NCBI RefSeq assembly: GCF_003063475.1
Contig: NZ_NESP01000001.1
Coordinates: 1,488,001-1,552,000 of the forward strand
Reading direction: 5' to 3'
DNA length: 64,000 bases
Source of the DNA: Limnohabitans curvus
GTDB taxonomy: Bacteria > Pseudomonadota > Gammaproteobacteria > Burkholderiales > Burkholderiaceae_C
A program made the translations under genes and the position numbers. Shown piece by piece: positions 1 to 9,141 of the stretch (positions are counted from its first letter, which is position 1; each line of letters begins with the position of its first letter). Under the pieces are notes generated by a model. It did not search any database. It was not told the DNA's origin and saw only the letters and a list, made by a program, of their open reading frames with translations.

Positions 1-2
1 CT

Positions 3-233
3 GATTTGGCCTTGCCCGCGCGTGAGTTTGAGGTGCTGTGCGAGCTGATGACGCCACCGGGTCGCGCCGTGAGCAAGCGTGTGTTGTCAGACAAACTTTC
101 GGGATTTGATGAGGCGCTGGGTGACAACGCCTTAGAGGCTTTCATTTCCAGGTTGCGTAAAAAATTGGCAGACAGCGGTGCCACCATTCGCACCTTGCGC
201 GGGATTGGCTATGTTTTGGAAGAGCAGCCATGA
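3..233 (+). CDS. Response regulator, C-terminal DNA-binding part (TctD-like, partial at window edge)
   Basis: Only the C-terminal winged-helix effector domain of an OmpR/PhoB-type response regulator is present; the receiver domain lies upstream of the window. The visible frame begins at base 3. It contains the recognition-helix signature (DNALEAFISRLRKKL) and the terminal wing (IRTLRGIGYVLE) typical of OmpR-family regulators. Its stop overlaps the start of the following sensor kinase (ATGA), so the two are translationally coupled. Because the kinase resembles TctE, this regulator is probably TctD-like, a class often controlling tricarboxylate or other organic-acid uptake. That assignment is inference from the partner. 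Confidence 0.85.
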   Translation, partial: DLALPAREFEVLCELMTPPGRAVSKRVLSDKLSGFDEALGDNALEAFISRLRKKLADSGATIRTLRGIGYVLEEQP

Positions 234-1624
234 AAGCCACGCACAGCAAACCCTCGTTGCGCAACCGTTTGTTGCGTCATGTCTTGGTGCCGCTGGCGGT
301 GACGTGGTTGCTGGGCTCTGCGTTGGTCGTGGGCATTGCTTCTTACTTTGCACAACAGGCGTTTGACCGTGCTTTGCTAGACGATGCTTATTTGGTGGCC
401 AGCCATGTACGTCGTGTGACGGGCGAGTCAGGCGCGTTGGATTTGAGCCTCTCCGCCCAAGAGATGAGCACGGTTTTGTTTGACCAAAGTGAATCGTTGT
501 ATTTTGCGGTGCTCAGCCCCAGTGGTGCTTTGTTGGCGGGTCACGCCGGGTTGCGTCCGCCGCAGTTTGACGACAATTTAAAACCGCATTTCGATGCCAT
601 TGAATACCAAGGCCGTGTGTTGCGCAGCGTCACCATTTACCGCGAGCATCCGGGTAATTTTTATGTGGTGATGGCTCAAACCACGGCCAGCCGCGACCAC
701 TTGTTGCAGCGCTTGCTCACGTTTTCTATTGTTCCGCAACTGCTGTTGCTCATGGGCTTGGCCGCTTGGCTGCAGCGCGCGATTGAAGACGATTTGGTGC
801 CGCTCGCTGACCTTGAACATGCCGTGGGCCGCCGTGACGCGCGTGACCTAACCCCTGTGCCTGTCAGCGCCACCACGCGAGATGTGCAACGCTTGGGTCA
901 AGCCATCAATGCGTTGTTGGGGCGCATTGCGCACAGCGTGCAAGCGCAGCGCGAGTTCTCGGGCAATGTCGCGCATGAGTTGCGCACGCCTCTCGCTGGC
1001 ATTCGTGCTTTGGCCGATTACGGCCTGCGTCAAAACGACCCGCAGGTGTGGCGCGAGCAGCTGCTTGGCATTGCACAAAGCCAAGAACGGGCCAGCCACT
1101 TGGTCGACCAGTTGTTGGCGTTGGCCTTGGCCGATGAGGCGCAACACACCTTAGAACAAATGCCTGTCGCCATTGATGCGCTGGTGGGCGAAGCGGTGTT
1201 GCGCTTTTTGCCCCGAGCCGATGCTGCTGGTGTTGACCTGGGTGCGCGTGGCATTGAACAACCCGTGTGGGCGTTTGCCAATGCGGCTTTGATAGAAGGC
1301 GTGTTGAATAATTTGCTCGACAACGCCTTGCGTTATGGCCGCGCGCCTGATGGCGAAAGCCACATCACGGTGTCGGTGGTGGATGCCCCGCAAGCCGTGG
1401 TGTTGGCCGTGATTGACAACGGCCCCGGCGTTTCGCCCGAGCAGCTCAAAAAACTCACGCAACGCTGGGTGCAAGGCTCGGCCGGTGAGGCACTCAAAGA
1501 AGGCTCGGGTTTGGGCTTGGCCATCGTCAGCGAGTATGTGCGTTTGCTCGGCGCCAAGGTGACCATGCAAACCGAAAGCCCCCACGGCTTGCGGGTGAGC
1601 ATCACCTTGAACAAGCCCTTGTAA
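230..1624 (+). CDS. Sensor histidine kinase, TctE/QseC-like
   Basis: A 464-residue membrane sensor kinase. An N-terminal transmembrane segment (about residues 24-44) is followed by a periplasmic sensor region like the 2CSK_N domain of TctE, a second membrane segment near 165-185, a HAMP-like linker, and the HisKA domain with phospho-acceptor His249 (NVAHELRTP). The ATPase domain shows the N box ([10 protein letters not shown]), G1 (DNGPGV) and G2 (GSGLGLAIV). It overlaps the upstream response regulator by four bases and forms a two-gene operon with it. The ligand cannot be read from the sequence; TctE relatives usually respond to carboxylates. The gene ends 74 bases before mnmG. Confidence 0.88.
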   Translation: MKATHSKPSLRNRLLRHVLVPLAVTWLLGSALVVGIASYFAQQAFDRALLDDAYLVASHVRRVTGESGALDLSLSAQEMSTVLFDQSESLYFAVLSPSGALLAGHAGLRPPQFDDNLKPHFDAIEYQGRVLRSVTIYREHPGNFYVVMAQTTASRDHLLQRLLTFSIVPQLLLLMGLAAWLQRAIEDDLVPLADLEHAVGRRDARDLTPVPVSATTRDVQRLGQAINALLGRIAHSVQAQREFSGNVAHELRTPLAGIRALADYGLRQNDPQVWREQLLGIAQSQERASHLVDQLLALALADEAQHTLEQMPVAIDALVGEAVLRFLPRADAAGVDLGARGIEQPVWAFANAALIEGVLNNLLDNALRYGRAPDGESHITVSVVDAPQAVVLAVIDNGPGVSPEQLKKLTQRWVQGSAGEALKEGSGLGLAIVSEYVRLLGAKVTMQTESPHGLRVSITLNKPL

Positions 1625-1698
1625 AATCGCCCCCTCGGCTAAAAGGGCGGCGCACAACCCTGAGGCCTCGCACTTGTGCACACCCAAAGGTTGGTTTT

Positions 1699-3738
1699 AT
1701 GTTGTACCCCCAAGAGTTTGATGTCATCGTCGTAGGCGGTGGTCACGCTGGCACCGAAGCCGCGTTGGCCGCTGCACGCATGGGGGCTAAAACTTTACTC
1801 TTAAGTCACAACATCGAAACCTTGGGCCAGATGAGCTGCAACCCGTCTATCGGCGGCATCGGTAAAGGCCACTTGGTCAAAGAGGTGGACGCTTTGGGCG
1901 GTGCCATGGCCTTGGCCACTGACGAGTCGGGCATCCAGTTCCGCATCCTCAACAGCTCCAAAGGCCCAGCCGTGCGCGCCACCCGCGCACAAGCCGATCG
2001 CATTTTGTACAAAGCCGCCATCCGCCGCATGTTGGAAAACCAGCCCAATCTGTGGCTGTTCCAGCAAGCGGTCGATGACCTGATGGTGGAGGGTGACCGC
2101 GTGGTGGGCGCTTGCACCCAAGCGGGTATCCGATTCCGCAGCCGCACCGTGGTGCTGACGGCGGGCACATTCTTAGACGGCAAGATTCATGTGGGCTTGA
2201 ACAACTACGCCGGTGGCCGCGCGGGCGACCCGCCTGCGGTCAGCTTGTCGGCGCGACTCAAAGAACTCAAGTTGCCTCAAGGCCGCTTGAAAACTGGCAC
2301 CCCCCCGCGCATTGATGGCCGTACGATTGATTTCAGCCAATGCATCGAACAACCCGGCGATGGCGTGGCCAACCAAACCGAAAACGGCGCACGCTCGGCG
2401 GGCGTGTTGGGCGAGGTACCGGTGTTCAGCTATATGGGGGGAGCATCCATGCATCCGCAACACATGCCGTGTTGGATTACCCATACCAATCAGCGCACCC
2501 ATGACATCATCCGCTCCGGCTTTGACCGCAGTCCTATGTTCACCGGCAAGATTGAGGGCGTCGGCCCACGTTACTGCCCCAGTGTGGAAGACAAGATCAA
2601 CCGCTTTGCGGACAAAGACAGCCACCAAATTTTCTTAGAGCCCGAAGGCCTGACCACACACGAGTACTACCCCAATGGCATCAGCACCAGCTTGCCGTTT
2701 GACATTCAGTACGAGCTGGTCCGTTCGATGAAGGGCTTGGAAAATGCTCACATCATTCGCCCCGGCTACGCCATCGAGTACGACTACTTTGACCCCCGTG
2801 AACTCAAACGCAGTTTTGAAACCCGCGCCATCGGCGGCCTGTTCTTTGCAGGACAAATCAACGGCACTACGGGTTACGAAGAAGCGGCGGCACAAGGCTT
2901 GTTCGCTGGTATCAACGCCGCTTTGCAATGCCGCAGCTTGGCCGGCGCCGCCAACGACTTTGGCGGTGCGTGGACACCGGGCCGCGACCAAGCCTACTTG
3001 GGTGTGTTGGTGGACGACCTCACCACCAAGGGCGTGACCGAGCCTTACCGCATGTTCACCAGCCGAGCGGAGTTCCGTTTGCAGCTGCGCGAGGACAACG
3101 CCGACATGCGCCTGACTGAACTTGGCCGCGAAATGGGCTTGGTGGACGACGCCCGCTGGGATGCCTTCAGCCGCAAGCGTGATGCTGTTTCACGTGAAAC
3201 AGAGCGCCTTAAATCGATCTGGGTGAATCCTCGTAACTTGTCGGTGGCAGAAGCCGAGCGTGTGCTGGGCAGGGCCATTGACCGTGAATACAACTTGGCC
3301 GACTTGCTCCGCCGCCCCGATGTGAGTTACCAAGGCCTGATGTCTTTGGATGACGCCAAGCACCAGAACCAAGAGCTTGTAGACGCCTTGGTGGGTGATG
3401 AGGTTTCACGTGAAACAACCCGAGCTGTCATTGAGCAGATCGAGATTGCTGCCAAATATTCCGGTTACATCGACCGTCAGCGCGACGAGGTGGCGCGTGC
3501 TGCCAATTACGAAAACCTACAGTTGCCCGAAGACTTGGACTACAACCAAGTTACCGCTTTGTCGTTTGAGGTGCGTCAGCGGCTGAGTCGCCAGCGACCC
3601 GAAACCCTGGGGCAGGCGTCGCGCCTGTCGGGCATCACGCCTGCGGCTATTTCTTTGTTGCTCATTCACCTCAAGCGATCGCGTGTCAAAGGTTTTGCTC
3701 AAGAGTCTGCTGTCAACAATTCGACCGAGGCCGTCTGA
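1699..3738 (+). CDS. mnmG: tRNA uridine-5-carboxymethylaminomethyl modification enzyme MnmG (GidA)
   Basis: FAD-dependent large subunit of the MnmE-MnmG complex, which installs (carboxymethyl)aminomethyl groups on wobble uridine 34 of certain tRNAs. The N-terminal dinucleotide-binding motif ([19 protein letters not shown]) and the family signature blocks ([35 protein letters not shown]) are intact. At 679 residues it is somewhat longer than the usual 620-650. The C-terminal region that contacts MnmE and tRNA (GYIDRQ onward) is complete. The stop overlaps the rsmG start (TGATG). The coding sequence carries two parS-like palindromes (see 3186 and 3402). This order, mnmG-rsmG-parAB, is the usual origin-proximal arrangement in proteobacteria. 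Confidence 0.97.
   Translation: MLYPQEFDVIVVGGGHAGTEAALAAARMGAKTLLLSHNIETLGQMSCNPSIGGIGKGHLVKEVDALGGAMALATDESGIQFRILNSSKGPAVRATRAQADRILYKAAIRRMLENQPNLWLFQQAVDDLMVEGDRVVGACTQAGIRFRSRTVVLTAGTFLDGKIHVGLNNYAGGRAGDPPAVSLSARLKELKLPQGRLKTGTPPRIDGRTIDFSQCIEQPGDGVANQTENGARSAGVLGEVPVFSYMGGASMHPQHMPCWITHTNQRTHDIIRSGFDRSPMFTGKIEGVGPRYCPSVEDKINRFADKDSHQIFLEPEGLTTHEYYPNGISTSLPFDIQYELVRSMKGLENAHIIRPGYAIEYDYFDPRELKRSFETRAIGGLFFAGQINGTTGYEEAAAQGLFAGINAALQCRSLAGAANDFGGAWTPGRDQAYLGVLVDDLTTKGVTEPYRMFTSRAEFRLQLREDNADMRLTELGREMGLVDDARWDAFSRKRDAVSRETERLKSIWVNPRNLSVAEAERVLGRAIDREYNLADLLRRPDVSYQGLMSLDDAKHQNQELVDALVGDEVSRETTRAVIEQIEIAAKYSGYIDRQRDEVARAANYENLQLPEDLDYNQVTALSFEVRQRLSRQRPETLGQASRLSGITPAAISLLLIHLKRSRVKGFAQESAVNNSTEAV
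3186..3201. other. parS centromere site (perfect 16-bp palindrome) inside mnmG
   Basis: The 16 bases TGTTTCACGTGAAACA form a perfect palindrome identical to the canonical chromosomal parS sequence bound by ParB/Spo0J. It lies within the mnmG coding sequence about 3.3 kb upstream of parB. A 16-base exact match beside a parAB pair is unlikely to be chance. ParB binding itself is inferred from the known consensus. Confidence 0.93.
3402..3417. other. parS-like site with one mismatch inside mnmG
   Basis: GGTTTCACGTGAAACA differs from the consensus parS only at its first base and keeps the central 14-base palindrome GTTTCACGTGAAAC. It lies 216 bases downstream of the perfect copy (start to start), still within mnmG. 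Single outer-base changes are generally tolerated by ParB, so this is probably a second functional parS. Confidence 0.85.
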
Positions 3739-4430
3739 TGCATCTTTTGTTGCCAGCTCTGCAAAAGGGGATTCACGATTTGGGTTTGCCTTTGTCCGGT
3801 GACCAGCAAGCCCAGTTGTTGGCCTACATGGATTTGATCGCCAAATGGACCAAGGTTTACAACCTGACCGCAGTGCGTGATGGCAATGAAATGCTCACGC
3901 ACCATCTGCTCGATAGCTTGGCGGTGGTTGCCCCTCTGCGTCGCGAGCTGGCTAAGTTGGATGTGGCGAATTCGGCGGCATCGGGTGAGCGGCCCGGGCT
4001 CGCTGTAGTTCGGTCGAAGTTCAGCTTGCTTGATGTGGGTTCGGGCGCTGGCTTGCCAGGCATCGTCATTGCCATCACTTGCCCCGATGTGGCAGTGACT
4101 TGTGTGGATACGGTGGCCAAAAAAGCCGCCTTCATTCAGCAGGTGGCGGCGACTTTGAGGTTGCCCAACCTCAAGGGTCTGCATGCACGGGTCGAAAGCC
4201 TGACCCAGCCCTACGATGTCGTTTGTTCTCGTGCTTTTGCTTCGCTGGTGGACTTCACCACATGGTCCAAATCTGCCTTGGCCACGCATGGTGTGTGGAT
4301 GGCGATGAAGGGTAAGCACCCGGACCAAGAGCTGGCCGTGTTGCCGGAAAGCGTCAAAGTGTTTCACGTGGAACTGCTCCAAGTGCCCGGCTTAGATGCC
4401 GAGCGCTGCATCATCTGGATGCGCGGTTAA
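3738..4430 (+). CDS. rsmG: 16S rRNA (guanine-527-N7)-methyltransferase RsmG (GidB)
   Basis: SAM-dependent methyltransferase that methylates N7 of G527 in 16S rRNA; loss in other bacteria gives low-level streptomycin resistance. The 230-residue protein has the family N-terminus (YMDLIAKWTKVYNLTAVRD), the SAM-binding motif I (LLDVGSGAGLPGI) and the VCSRAFASL block. Compared with the E. coli form there is a short extra segment between the N-terminal helix bundle and motif I (about residues 73-92). Its start codon overlaps the mnmG stop. A degenerate parS palindrome lies near its 3' end (4360-4375). Confidence 0.95.
   Translation: MHLLLPALQKGIHDLGLPLSGDQQAQLLAYMDLIAKWTKVYNLTAVRDGNEMLTHHLLDSLAVVAPLRRELAKLDVANSAASGERPGLAVVRSKFSLLDVGSGAGLPGIVIAITCPDVAVTCVDTVAKKAAFIQQVAATLRLPNLKGLHARVESLTQPYDVVCSRAFASLVDFTTWSKSALATHGVWMAMKGKHPDQELAVLPESVKVFHVELLQVPGLDAERCIIWMRG
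4360..4375. other. Degenerate parS-like site in rsmG
   Basis: TGTTTCACGTGGAACT matches the 16-base parS consensus at 14 positions, with changes at positions 12 and 16. It keeps the central CACGTG and one perfect half-site. Lying 1.2 kb from the good sites and 0.7 kb before parA, it may be a weak ParB site or a decaying copy. Confidence 0.5.
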
Positions 4431-4460
4431 ACTTCACTCAGTTATAAATCTGAGTCTTCT

Positions 4461-5072
4461 ATGTTTGGTATCGCGGACTACGGCGCTTTCGTCGTGGCCA
4501 TCATTGTCTTTTTGGCCATTCCCGGCCCCGGTAACTTGGCCTTGCTCACCGCAACGGGCAAGGGTGGGGTGCGGTCTGGTTTGGCTGCCACGCTGGGCGT
4601 GATCGCGGGTGACCAGGTGTTGTTGTGGTTGGCCGTGGCGGGTTTGTCGGCGGTGCTCATCAACTATCCTGGTTTGTACAGCTCGGTCAAATGGGCGGGC
4701 GCTGCTTACTTGTTGGGTTTGGGCTATTCCTTGTTCAACAGCAAGCCGGGTGATGCGCCAGTGTTGAATATGAAGCCCGATCACTACTTTCGCCAAGGGC
4801 TGTTCATCACGGTGTTGAACCCCAAAGCGATTGTGTTTTACATGGCTTTTTTTCCTTTGTTTGTAGACCCGGCGGTTCATCAAGGTTTGGTCACCTTTGG
4901 TTTCATGGCTATCACCATTGCGGCGCTTACTTTTCTTTATGGGTTGGTGGTTGTTTTGCTGGCCCACCATTTGGCTGAGCGCGTGCGCGCCAATCCGATG
5001 GTGAGCGTGATGCTCAACAAAGTAGCGGGCACCTTGCTCATGGGTTTTGGCCTGAAGTTGGCGCTGTTTTAA
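4461..5072 (+). CDS. LysE/RhtB family amino-acid exporter
   Basis: A 203-residue inner-membrane protein with about six hydrophobic segments and the LysE/RhtB signature near the N-terminus (PGPGNLALLTATGKGGVRSGLAATLGV, start of TM1 and the conserved loop). The central motif NPKAIVFYMAFFPLFVD is also typical. Members export amino acids or derivatives such as homoserine, threonine or lysine; the substrate here is unknown. It sits between rsmG and parA on the same strand with 30-base gaps, so it is probably part of the same transcription unit. A short inverted repeat (ACTCAG/CTGAGT, 4436-4455) precedes it but lacks a T-tract. Confidence 0.9.
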   Translation: MFGIADYGAFVVAIIVFLAIPGPGNLALLTATGKGGVRSGLAATLGVIAGDQVLLWLAVAGLSAVLINYPGLYSSVKWAGAAYLLGLGYSLFNSKPGDAPVLNMKPDHYFRQGLFITVLNPKAIVFYMAFFPLFVDPAVHQGLVTFGFMAITIAALTFLYGLVVVLLAHHLAERVRANPMVSVMLNKVAGTLLMGFGLKLALF

Positions 5073-5102
5073 TAATTTTCCTGTCTCTTTCGAAAGCTCT
5101 AT

Positions 5103-5900
5103 ATGGCCAAAATCTTTTGCGTTGCCAATCAAAAAGGTGGCGTTGGCAAGACCACCACCACCGTCAATTTGGCGGCTGGCTTGGCATTCGTCGGGCAGCG
5201 CGTGTTGATGGTTGACTTGGACCCACAAGGCAACGCCACCATGAGTTCGGGCGTCGACAAGCGCGAGATGGAACTGTCGGTTTACGACGTGTTGTTGGAA
5301 GAAGCCAGCGTGGCCGAAGCCCGCATTCGCAGCAATTGGGGCACCGATGGCGTGCGCGCCAAGATTCCAACCTATGACGTCCTGGGTGCCAACCGGGATT
5401 TGGCAGGTGCGGAAGTGGAGCTGGTGTCTTTGGAGCGCCGTGAAAACCGCCTAAAGCAAGCCTTGGCCGCTGTGGATACCGAGTACGACTTTGTGCTTAT
5501 CGACTGCCCTCCGTCACTCTCCATGCTCACTCTCAACGGCTTGTGCTGCGCGCACGGCGTCATCGTGCCCATGCAGTGCGAATACTTCGCTCTGGAAGGC
5601 TTGACCGACTTGGTCAATACCATTAAGCAAGTGCATGCCAACCTCAACCGGGACCTCAAAATCATTGGCCTCTTGCGCGTCATGTTTGACCCGCGCATCA
5701 CCTTGCAACAGCAGGTGAGTGACCAACTCAAAGACCACTTTGGCGACAAAGTGTTCAGCGCTGTTATTCCTCGCAATGTGCGTTTGGCCGAAGCACCCAG
5801 CTACGGTTTGCCAGGCGTGGTGTTTGATCCGTCTGCCAAAGGCAGTCACGCGTTTGTCGATTTTGCGCAAGAAATGGTGGAGCGCGTCAAAGCGTTCTAA
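5103..5900 (+). CDS. parA: Chromosome partitioning ATPase ParA (Soj)
   Basis: Walker-type ATPase that drives origin segregation with ParB and parS. The 265-residue chain begins with the deviant Walker A motif (NQKGGVGKTTTTVNLA), followed by the DLDPQGN and LIDCPPSLSMLTLN blocks. It lacks an N-terminal HTH domain, so it is the short chromosomal Soj-type rather than a plasmid P1-type ParA. The start at 5103 puts the first residues directly before the Walker motif, as expected. It lies upstream of parB with one hydrolase gene in between, and downstream of the parS sites in mnmG. Confidence 0.96.
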   Translation: MAKIFCVANQKGGVGKTTTTVNLAAGLAFVGQRVLMVDLDPQGNATMSSGVDKREMELSVYDVLLEEASVAEARIRSNWGTDGVRAKIPTYDVLGANRDLAGAEVELVSLERRENRLKQALAAVDTEYDFVLIDCPPSLSMLTLNGLCCAHGVIVPMQCEYFALEGLTDLVNTIKQVHANLNRDLKIIGLLRVMFDPRITLQQQVSDQLKDHFGDKVFSAVIPRNVRLAEAPSYGLPGVVFDPSAKGSHAFVDFAQEMVERVKAF

Positions 5901-5918
5901 GCCCTAAAAAGCATCCGT

Positions 5919-6470
5919 ATGACGGCTTCAGTTCTCATCCTGCCTGGCTGGCGTAACAGCGGGCCCACCCATTGGCAAAGCCTGTGGCAGCAGACGCACG
6001 GCTACGTGCGTGTGGAGCAGCACAGCTGGGATTGGCCCTTGCGTGGTGACTGGATGATGCAGCTGGAAGAAGCTGTGTTGGCTAACCCGGACGCCGTGTT
6101 GGTGGCTCACAGCTTGGGCTGTTTGTTGGTGGCGGCATGGGCCGCACATTCGTTGCAAACACACCGTGTCAAAGCCGCATTGTTGGTGGCTCCTGCAGAT
6201 GTCGAGCGAGCCGAGATGCAACAGATGCTCCACAGTTGGAGCCCCATCGCGCGCGCGCGTTTGCCGTTCCCAAGCGTGATGGCCACCAGCCGCAACGACC
6301 CTTATTGCAGTTTCATGCGCGCAAGTGCTTTGGCGCACGCGTGGGGCTCGCGCATGGTCGATTGCGGCATGAGCGGCCACATCAATGCCGACGCCAACTT
6401 GGGCGATTGGCCCGAAGGCTTTGCCTTGTTACAAGATTTACTCAAAGAAGAAGTTACCCATGGTCACTAA
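5919..6470 (+). CDS. RBBP9/YdeN-like serine hydrolase inserted between parA and parB
   Basis: A 183-residue alpha/beta hydrolase of the RBBP9/YdeN (DUF452-like small esterase) type. The start LILPGWRNSGPTHWQSLW is characteristic of the family, and the nucleophile elbow is VAHSLGC with Ser at about residue 66. The acid and histidine are probably in NDPYC and GMSGHIN near the C-terminus. The natural substrate is unknown for most members. The gene lies 18 bases after parA, and its last 11 bases overlap the parB start, so it is translated with the partition genes. A role in segregation is not implied by the sequence. Confidence 0.88.
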   Translation: MTASVLILPGWRNSGPTHWQSLWQQTHGYVRVEQHSWDWPLRGDWMMQLEEAVLANPDAVLVAHSLGCLLVAAWAAHSLQTHRVKAALLVAPADVERAEMQQMLHSWSPIARARLPFPSVMATSRNDPYCSFMRASALAHAWGSRMVDCGMSGHINADANLGDWPEGFALLQDLLKEEVTHGH

Positions 6471-7380
6471 AAAACCCAAAGGCTTAGGCCGCGGCCTTGA
6501 AGCCTTGCTCGGCCCCAAAGTAGACGACAGCGTTGCTGCACAAGCAGCAGCAGCGGACGGTTTGCCCAGCACCTTGCCGCTCACCCAAATGGTGCCCGGC
6601 ATGTATCAGCCACGCACGCGCATGGACGAGGGCGCTTTGTATGAGTTGGCCGAAAGCATCAAGGCCCAAGGCATCATGCAGCCCATCCTCGTGCGTCAGC
6701 TCACCGATGGCCCCAATGCTGGCAAATACGAAATCATCGCTGGTGAACGCCGCAGTCGCGCTGCTAAATTAGCTGGCCTAGACACCGTGCCCGTGTTGGT
6801 GCGCAACGTGCCGAACGAAGCTGCCGCGGCGATGGCGCTGATTGAAAACATCCAGCGCGAAGACCTCAACCCGCTCGAAGAAGCACAAGGCTTGCAACGC
6901 CTCATCAAAGAGTTTGGTCTCACGCACGAGCTGGCAGCACAAGCGGTGGGGCGTTCACGCAGCGCCGCCAGCAACTTGCTGCGCTTGCTCAACTTGGCCG
7001 ACCCTGTGCAGTCCATGCTCATGGCGGGCGACATTGACATGGGCCATGCACGTGCTTTGTTGGCGCTGGATCGCGGGACGCAAATCACTGCGGCCAATCA
7101 AATTAGCGCGAAAAAGATGTCGGTGCGTGAAGCTGAAAGTTTGGTCAAAAAGCTCAGCGCCGAATTCAACCTCGTGCCGCAAAAACCCAAAAGCGAAAAA
7201 TCACGCGACATCAAACGCATCGAAGAAGAGCTTTCCGATTTGCTCACAGCGCAAGTTGAAGTGCGCGTTAAAAAGCGCGTCAAGCGTCATGGCAGAGTCG
7301 AAGAAATGGGCGAGTTGGCGATTCAGTTTGGATCGCTCGATGAACTCAACGGACTGATTGACAAACTGCGCAAATCGTAA
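6460..7380 (+). CDS. parB: Chromosome partitioning protein ParB (Spo0J)
   Basis: CTP-dependent DNA clamp that loads at parS. The start at ATG 6460 is chosen because the protein then begins MVTKKPKGLGRGLEALLG, the usual ParB N-terminal ParA-interacting motif, and AAAGAAGAAG lies upstream as ribosome binding site. The frame stays open further upstream, but that part overlaps the hydrolase. The 306 residues contain the CTP-binding boxes (PGMYQPRTRMDE; GERRSRAAKLAG; ENIQREDLNPLEEA), the HTH (LAQ..VGRSRSAASNLLRLL) and a C-terminal dimerisation domain. Two histidine kinases follow after only six bases. Confidence 0.96.
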   Translation: MVTKKPKGLGRGLEALLGPKVDDSVAAQAAAADGLPSTLPLTQMVPGMYQPRTRMDEGALYELAESIKAQGIMQPILVRQLTDGPNAGKYEIIAGERRSRAAKLAGLDTVPVLVRNVPNEAAAAMALIENIQREDLNPLEEAQGLQRLIKEFGLTHELAAQAVGRSRSAASNLLRLLNLADPVQSMLMAGDIDMGHARALLALDRGTQITAANQISAKKMSVREAESLVKKLSAEFNLVPQKPKSEKSRDIKRIEEELSDLLTAQVEVRVKKRVKRHGRVEEMGELAIQFGSLDELNGLIDKLRKS

Positions 7381-7386
7381 AAACAG

Positions 7387-9141
7387 ATGGCTGAAACGCT
7401 GCAAAACGGATTCTTACCAAAGGGCTTTTTCCAAGGCTCGCCGCTCCAGCGTCGTCGCAGCTTGCTCACGTACATGCTCCTTTTGGTGGGCGCGTGTTCG
7501 CTGCCGTTTTATTTCATCCACCATCCCGATTACAACCACGTCGCAAACTTGGTCGGCACCGCGGGGTATTGGGGTTTGCTGGTGTTGCTCTGGTTAGGCG
7601 CCCCGTATGTGCTCATTGCCAATGGCACCTTGCTCTGGTCCATTTCTTATGTCGCTTACTTAGCGGCGATGACGGGTGGCATTAACTCACCCGTGTTGGT
7701 GTGGATCACTGCAGTTGTGTTGCCCGCCATTTTGTTGCTTGACCGAATGGCCGCTTTCTTTTGGGTCATCGTGGTGTTCGTGGTCAATTTGCTGCTGCTG
7801 CTCATCAGTCAGCAGGGCTTGGTCAACAGCGATATCAACATGGCCAACGACGTCATGGCGTGGACGGTGGCCAACAAACTCTTCGTGTTGAGCTTGGCTA
7901 TGTTCGTGGTGTTTGTTGCCGAACGCATGCACCGCAGCCAAGTGGCTGATATGGATCACAGCAACGCGGAGCTAGAACAAACCCACCAAGCCTTGATTCG
8001 CGCACAAGCGCACAAAGACGAATTCATTGCATCGGTGGGCCATGAGCTGCGCACACCCATGAACGCCATTTTGGGTCTCAACGGCATCTTGCGCACGGAG
8101 CTTTCCTCACGCGCAGAAGATGCCGAGGTGGTCGATCACATTCGCCGCTCGACAGAACAGCTGTTGCAAGTGGTGAACGATATTTTGGATTTTTCGCAAC
8201 TCCAGGCCGGGCGGCTGACGCTGCGGGAGGATGAGTTCTCGCTGCGTGAAACGCTGACGGCTGTGCTTGCCTCCTTTGAGGCCAAAGCGCAGGCCAAAGG
8301 CATTGCGTTGCACCTCGATGCTGCTGCTGTACACAACATGTGGGTCAAGGGAGACCGTCAACGCTTGGCTCAAGTGCTCAGCAACTTACTCGACAACGCC
8401 CTTAAGTTCACCGCCACAGGCAACATTCATGTGCGCGGACAAGCTGTGGGTGGTGGCGTGTTGTTTGAGGTGCAAGACACGGGCATTGGCATTGCCCCGG
8501 ACCGTCAAAAACAAATCTTCAACGGTTTTGAACATGCCGACGTGCAAACCAATCGGCAATACGGTGGAACTGGGTTGGGCTTGTCCATCTGCGAGCGCTT
8601 GGTTCGGTTGCAAGGCGGCACCATTGGGGTGAGTAGTGTGCAAGGCCAGGGCGCTCGGTTTTGGTTTCAATTGCCCATGCGCAGCGTCGCCGTGCAAGAG
8701 GCCAAGGCCGCCGCAGAGATGGCGCGCATGTTGGTAGACAAAGCCTTGCAAATTTTGCTCGTGGATGACAATGCGGTGAATCTGCTGGTTGCCCGCATGA
8801 TGCTTAAAAAATGCTTTCCTAAATCGGAAATTGTGGAAGCCAGCAGTGGAACCATCGCGATAGAAAAGCTGCGTGCACAAAGTTTTGACTTGGTTTTGAT
8901 GGACATGGTCATGCCTGAGATGGATGGCATGGAGGTCACCCAAATCCTGCGAACCAACTTTTCTGCGCCGGTGTGTCACATCCCCGTGTTGGCACTTACT
9001 GCCAGCGCCAATCCTGTGGACCAAGACCGTTGTTTGGCATCGGGCATGAACGACGTCATACACAAGCCGTTGGACGAACAAGAACTCATCGTCAAAATTT
9101 CAAATGCCCTCGCGTTGCATGCGGCCAAGGAACAGCCGTGA
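7387..9141 (+). CDS. Hybrid sensor histidine kinase/response regulator 1
   Basis: A 584-residue membrane kinase. Residues 20-180 are hydrophobic with about six transmembrane segments and very short loops, so no large periplasmic sensor is visible. A coiled stretch then leads into HisKA with His219 (SVGHELRTPMNAILG), HATPase (N box NLLDNALKF; G1 DTGIGI; G2 GGTGLGLSI) and a C-terminal receiver domain with acceptor Asp506 (LVLMDMVMPEMDG). It begins six bases after the parB stop and ends overlapping the next kinase (GTGA). The signal is unknown. Domain order and membrane region are shared with the next gene, so the two are probably paralogues. Confidence 0.9.
   Translation: MAETLQNGFLPKGFFQGSPLQRRRSLLTYMLLLVGACSLPFYFIHHPDYNHVANLVGTAGYWGLLVLLWLGAPYVLIANGTLLWSISYVAYLAAMTGGINSPVLVWITAVVLPAILLLDRMAAFFWVIVVFVVNLLLLLISQQGLVNSDINMANDVMAWTVANKLFVLSLAMFVVFVAERMHRSQVADMDHSNAELEQTHQALIRAQAHKDEFIASVGHELRTPMNAILGLNGILRTELSSRAEDAEVVDHIRRSTEQLLQVVNDILDFSQLQAGRLTLREDEFSLRETLTAVLASFEAKAQAKGIALHLDAAAVHNMWVKGDRQRLAQVLSNLLDNALKFTATGNIHVRGQAVGGGVLFEVQDTGIGIAPDRQKQIFNGFEHADVQTNRQYGGTGLGLSICERLVRLQGGTIGVSSVQGQGARFWFQLPMRSVAVQEAKAAAEMARMLVDKALQILLVDDNAVNLLVARMMLKKCFPKSEIVEASSGTIAIEKLRAQSFDLVLMDMVMPEMDGMEVTQILRTNFSAPVCHIPVLALTASANPVDQDRCLASGMNDVIHKPLDEQELIVKISNALALHAAKEQP

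Noticed and set aside
1625..1698. Possible oriC-like region before mnmG
   Set aside because: Only 74 bases, with no cluster of DnaA boxes or AT-rich unwinding element visible. The origin is more likely outside the window.
4436..4455. ACTCAG/CTGAGT inverted repeat before the LysE exporter
   Set aside because: Short stem, eight-base AT-rich loop and no proper T-run; could be chance.
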